A DNA stretch of 64,000 nt from Sipunculus nudus (Eukaryota; Annelida; Sipuncula; Golfingiida; Sipunculidae), in NCBI GenBank assembly GCA_026874595.1, contig CM049320.1, forward strand, positions 11,311,964-11,375,963, written 5' to 3'. Shown one piece after another: positions 60,451-64,000 of the stretch (positions are counted from its first letter, which is position 1; each line of letters begins with the position of its first letter). The notes under the pieces were generated by a model. It was not told the DNA's origin, searched no databases, and worked only from the letters and a program-made list of their open reading frames with translations. Position numbers and translations under genes: made by a program.

Positions 60451-62880
60451 TACGTACATTCCATAAGCAAAATGTTTACTCCTGACCTATAGCTCAATTA
60501 GTCCTAGCTGGCAACTATGCAATATACTATGGGTCTTATTGTTTTTTTTTTCCAGTCAATATTTAGGTGCCGATTCAAAATCCCACTGTGTTAACCTTGG
60601 ATGTATTTACAAGTAACGCCTAAATAAATGTTTCCAAGAATGCTTCTCAGAAGTTGTTGCTTTGACACGTATATATTAGTATATCTTCATGTGAGGGCAA
60701 ACAAATTATTTCGATCTGCTCTTTTCAGGTTTTAATCTTGGCCAGTTCTAATCCCGATTTCCTTTTTGGTTTGTCCCGATTTTAATTAGGATTTTATATC
60801 ATAATATCACCTGATTCAAGTTTGATGTTCATCAACTTAAGTAAATTGATTATATATTGTTCTAGGAGTATATTTGGATAAAATTATTGGATATTTATTA
60901 TGTGATATTTATTGTATTTAGAAATGAAAAAAAAAACAGAGAAATAAATAATCTAGGTTTACAAGTACACCATGCTTAGCGCCAGAGTACTTAATTTCTG
61001 GTCTAACTGAAAACCAAGGCATAATCCAACATTTTGATGCAGACTATATTATAGATAAGCCGAGTAAAAGTAATAAAAGCTGCAGCAATAGACTGTCGTG
61101 CGTCATCAGGTCGACCGTCCGCCGGGCACAAATATCAACTCTTAAGGCCAGGAAATTTACGCAGAGCCTCGCTTGTCCAATTGATAAAAACAACAACAAA
61201 CAATTGAGTTTAGGGTGTATTATGAGCTCAGGTGACAGAAATATATCCGAGCTATTCCGATGGTCCTTTGTGGGCACTTTGTTAACTGGGCACAACCATT
61301 GAAAATAAATGGATAGACATGATGAAAGACACCGGTGGTTGTACCTCAAAAGGACAAGAGTCTGGACCATAGCAGGGCATGAATTCTTAGCATTTGAAAT
61401 AGAATGATTCGGATAAAATTTCTTTGGAACACTAGATAAAGTCACTGTAATGTATGTATATGAAGAATGGCATTTTGAGTCGGCTGTGCGTCATAGACAA
61501 TCCACCACAAATGAGAAAAAATTAGGGTGGAATGTCGGAGTATGAGAAAAGAAAAAGAAAATAACATAATACTCCTGGGATTTTTCTGATTCAAGAGACA
61601 CACAGTAAGGTTAAATAAAATTGTGTGTACATGAGGATTTTATTGATTTTCGCATGGTCCAGTTCAAAGAAGAGGTAAAAAGATGCTGGTTTGGCAAATA
61701 GAACCTTTATGAACAGTGTTTCATTTTTTATTTATTTTATATTTATTTTATGTATTACTTATTTAATTGATAGGCCAACACCTCTATTAGTGTTATTATA
61801 TTTTTCCCCAATGACACGGTAATTAGTTTTTGTTGTTTAATTGTACAAAAGGTTTGTTCTAATGTTAAAATGAAGGAGTATCAGACCAATAAATACAGTA
61901 CCTAAATGTTCACCGTTCCCCGATGACTCGTCATTTCCTGTTCACCTTCTTTAAAAACAGTGATCCATTGAAGTTAATTATGAGATATCGGCTTGACAAC
62001 CAAATAAATAAACATGCATTTTTAATTGCAAGTAGGAAAACGCCATGGTGAATGCAATACGGTTTTAAGGACTTGCTACTTTTACGTTATAGATATTGAA
62101 AAAGAAAATAATGATAAACTGAAGGAAAGAATAAATAAAATACTGTATCTAACTCCTTATGGAAGAATTAAGTTGTAATATACATATACCTTTACTCTGA
62201 ACTTAAAACAGGTAACTAATAAAAGAGTGACCTATATGGCGTGGAGCTCTGCTGACTAGCATGACAATTTGGCAAACGTTCACAACTGGTAGTTGTGGTT
62301 TTGTTCCAACGTTTGATGATGGTTCGGAAATAGGTTTGACACATCCTATAGTCTCTCACGCATAGTCAGATATATGAGTGTGGAGTCAAACATTCACACA
62401 AATGGCATGCTTCTCAAGATCCATCTTGAACATCTGTATTAACTTTTTGGAAGATATCGATGACAGCACTAGTCAAAATCATAAATGGCAGAACATTATA
62501 AGCCAAATATTACATGAATCATTGGAAACTGAAGCTTTGACATAGAATTTTTTGCCAAATACATAAAAGATTAAAGTGGCATTTCACATAAATTTTGTCA
62601 GACACATTAATGCTTGGCCTAATTCTGTTCAAACATTACATATTGTGCATGACATAGATCTGACGGGTGTAATCTTTATAAGCTGTCGTCTGATTTCACA
62701 TATCCGAGGTAAAATAGTTACATAAATATCAGTCTAAAATTTCTATAAACAACAAATTTAGTTCGCTTCGACTGTCTCCAAAAACAGACAGTGCTTTCAA
62801 AGATAGATAATGAGATTAAATGTTAAGGGAATTGATGCACGTGGATAATTGAGAACGCGGAGCTTTGTGTGAAGGCCAAA
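59815..62880. other. intergenic, no gene seen
   Basis: The first 600 bp continue duplication unit C. The rest is AT-rich without motifs. A 133-codon minus-strand frame at 61044-61445 has no recognisable domain, no hydrophobic or codon-bias signature and no splice context; I do not call it. Confidence 0.5.
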
Positions 62881-62949
62881 GTTGATATGTTAACCTGGGA
62901 TTGAGAGGTTCAAATGTGAGTCAAACATAAAGTAGGAGGACATAGAGCG

Positions 62950-64000
62950 ATATGAATATTTAAGGTACAACTCTCTAACAATACTATAAAGCAGCATCTG
63001 ACTGAAGTAAAAACTAGACGACCATAGGTCGAACGCTTGCCGGAAATCGGAAGTGAAACACAGACGGACAGACAGAACATATTGTCGGTTTTCTATTAAT
63101 GGAATAACTCTCAGGGACATTGCTGAGAATATGTGGCCCGTAGAATGACATATGAGACAAAAGAACAGGCAAGCAGACAAAGCTGACAACAAAAGACGAA
63201 CAGACAGATATAGTGACTTTGTGAGACAAGATTGACACCAGATGACATAACCTGGTGATTGAGAAGATTCAAAGGAAGAAAATGAGTAATTTACGTAATT
63301 TAGATTTATAGTTTTGGAGGTATGGCAAATTAATGATATACTTGGGAGGCTCGACTGTAGCGCCCTCTAGCAGACATATTCCGAAGACGACAAATGCGTT
63401 TCGTATTATAGTGTATGACATGAGATGTCCCAGTTTCAAAAGGATTCCGTCAAAGCTGTGGCCTGTAGAATGCTATATGTAAGGCGTAAGAACCAGCAAG
63501 CAGGCGACTTTGAGGAAAACGGACAAACAGATGGACACACTGACAAAGTGACAGAAGATTGAAACCAGATGCCTTAATCAGGTTATGGAGAAGACTCAAA
63601 GGAAGAAAATAAGCTATAGTTTATGTAACTGAGGCTTTGGGTGTAGAGATGTGGCCAATACAATGGTATGTGTGTGAGGGTCGTGTACAGCACCCACTAG
63701 TGGCCATATCCGGAAAATGAAAAAGTTGTTTCTAGAAATTAGTGTAAGACATAAGATGTAATAGTTTCAAAAAGATTCCGTCAAAACTGTGGCCTATAGA
63801 ATGCTATATATGAGACGCAAGAGCCAACAAGCAGACGAATTTGAGGACAACTGACAAACAGACGAAAACACTGACAAAGTGACTCAAGATTGAGTCCAGA
63901 TGACTACTCCAGGTTATGGAGAAGACCCAAAGGAAGAAAAAAGCTACAGTTTATGTTACTGAGGTTTATAGTTTTGGAGATATTGCCAAAGCATGATATG
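62950..64000. repeat. satellite-like tandem repeat, about 330 bp period
   Basis: gagaagattcaaaggaagaa recurs at 63261, 63588 and 63919 (spacing 327 and 331). Each unit carries tagcgccctctagc-type, ggattccgtcaaa and gtggcc...tagaatg boxes and a cagac-rich segment. About three units are visible, the first more diverged, and the array continues past the window end. Confidence 0.85.

Noticed and set aside
61044-61445. 133-codon minus-strand frame
   Set aside because: No domain, signal or splice evidence; composition consistent with chance in this interval.

Overview
The window is AT-rich, intron-rich eukaryotic DNA, most likely from a mollusc and plausibly a bivalve. This rests on long introns with GT/AG junctions, abundant (AT)n, poly-C and minisatellite DNA, tRNA-derived SINEs, and the gene content: an endogenous animal GH9 cellulase, a fibrinogen-related protein (FReP) and duplicated dual C-type-lectin membrane receptors. 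I cannot name the species from sequence alone.

Layout: 1-4.2 kb is repeat-rich intergenic DNA with two tRNA-like SINE copies, AT microsatellites and a poly-C/poly-G element. 4.2-14.8 kb (+) is a complete ten-exon GH9 endoglucanase gene with TATA box, signal peptide, intact catalytic signatures and a possible 54-nt in-frame cassette exon. 14.8-18.5 kb is intergenic. 18.6-19.6 kb (+) holds a tentative two-exon gene for a small secreted protein. 19.6-27.8 kb has no gene I can support, but carries a perfect-looking 342-bp tandem duplication and 172-bp repeats. 27.9-29.5 kb (-) is a two-exon FReP gene (signal peptide, coiled coil, fibrinogen C-terminal domain).

From 33.5 to 59.7 kb (-) lies a duplicated receptor locus. 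A six-exon gene (49.4-55.9 kb) encodes a signal peptide, two C-type-lectin-like domains and a transmembrane segment. A paralogous copy (33.5-39.6 kb) keeps every exon but has an in-frame stop at the end of CTLD1 and a one-base A-tract expansion that shifts CTLD2 out of frame, so it looks like a decaying gene or one reduced to a secreted single-CTLD product. A third copy of the promoter and first exon (59.65-59.71 kb) has no downstream exons of its own and may be an alternative or dead promoter for the intact gene. The intervening spacer (39.7-49.4 kb) has a 40-bp minisatellite and a transposase-like remnant. 62.9-64 kb is a roughly 330-bp satellite running off the end.

Functionally, the cellulase is digestive. 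The FReP and the CTLD receptors belong to families used in innate recognition in molluscs. No operon-like link between the genes is implied; neighbouring orientation and spacing suggest independent transcription units. All gene models come from manual reading of splice junctions and conserved motifs; no alignment or database search was run.
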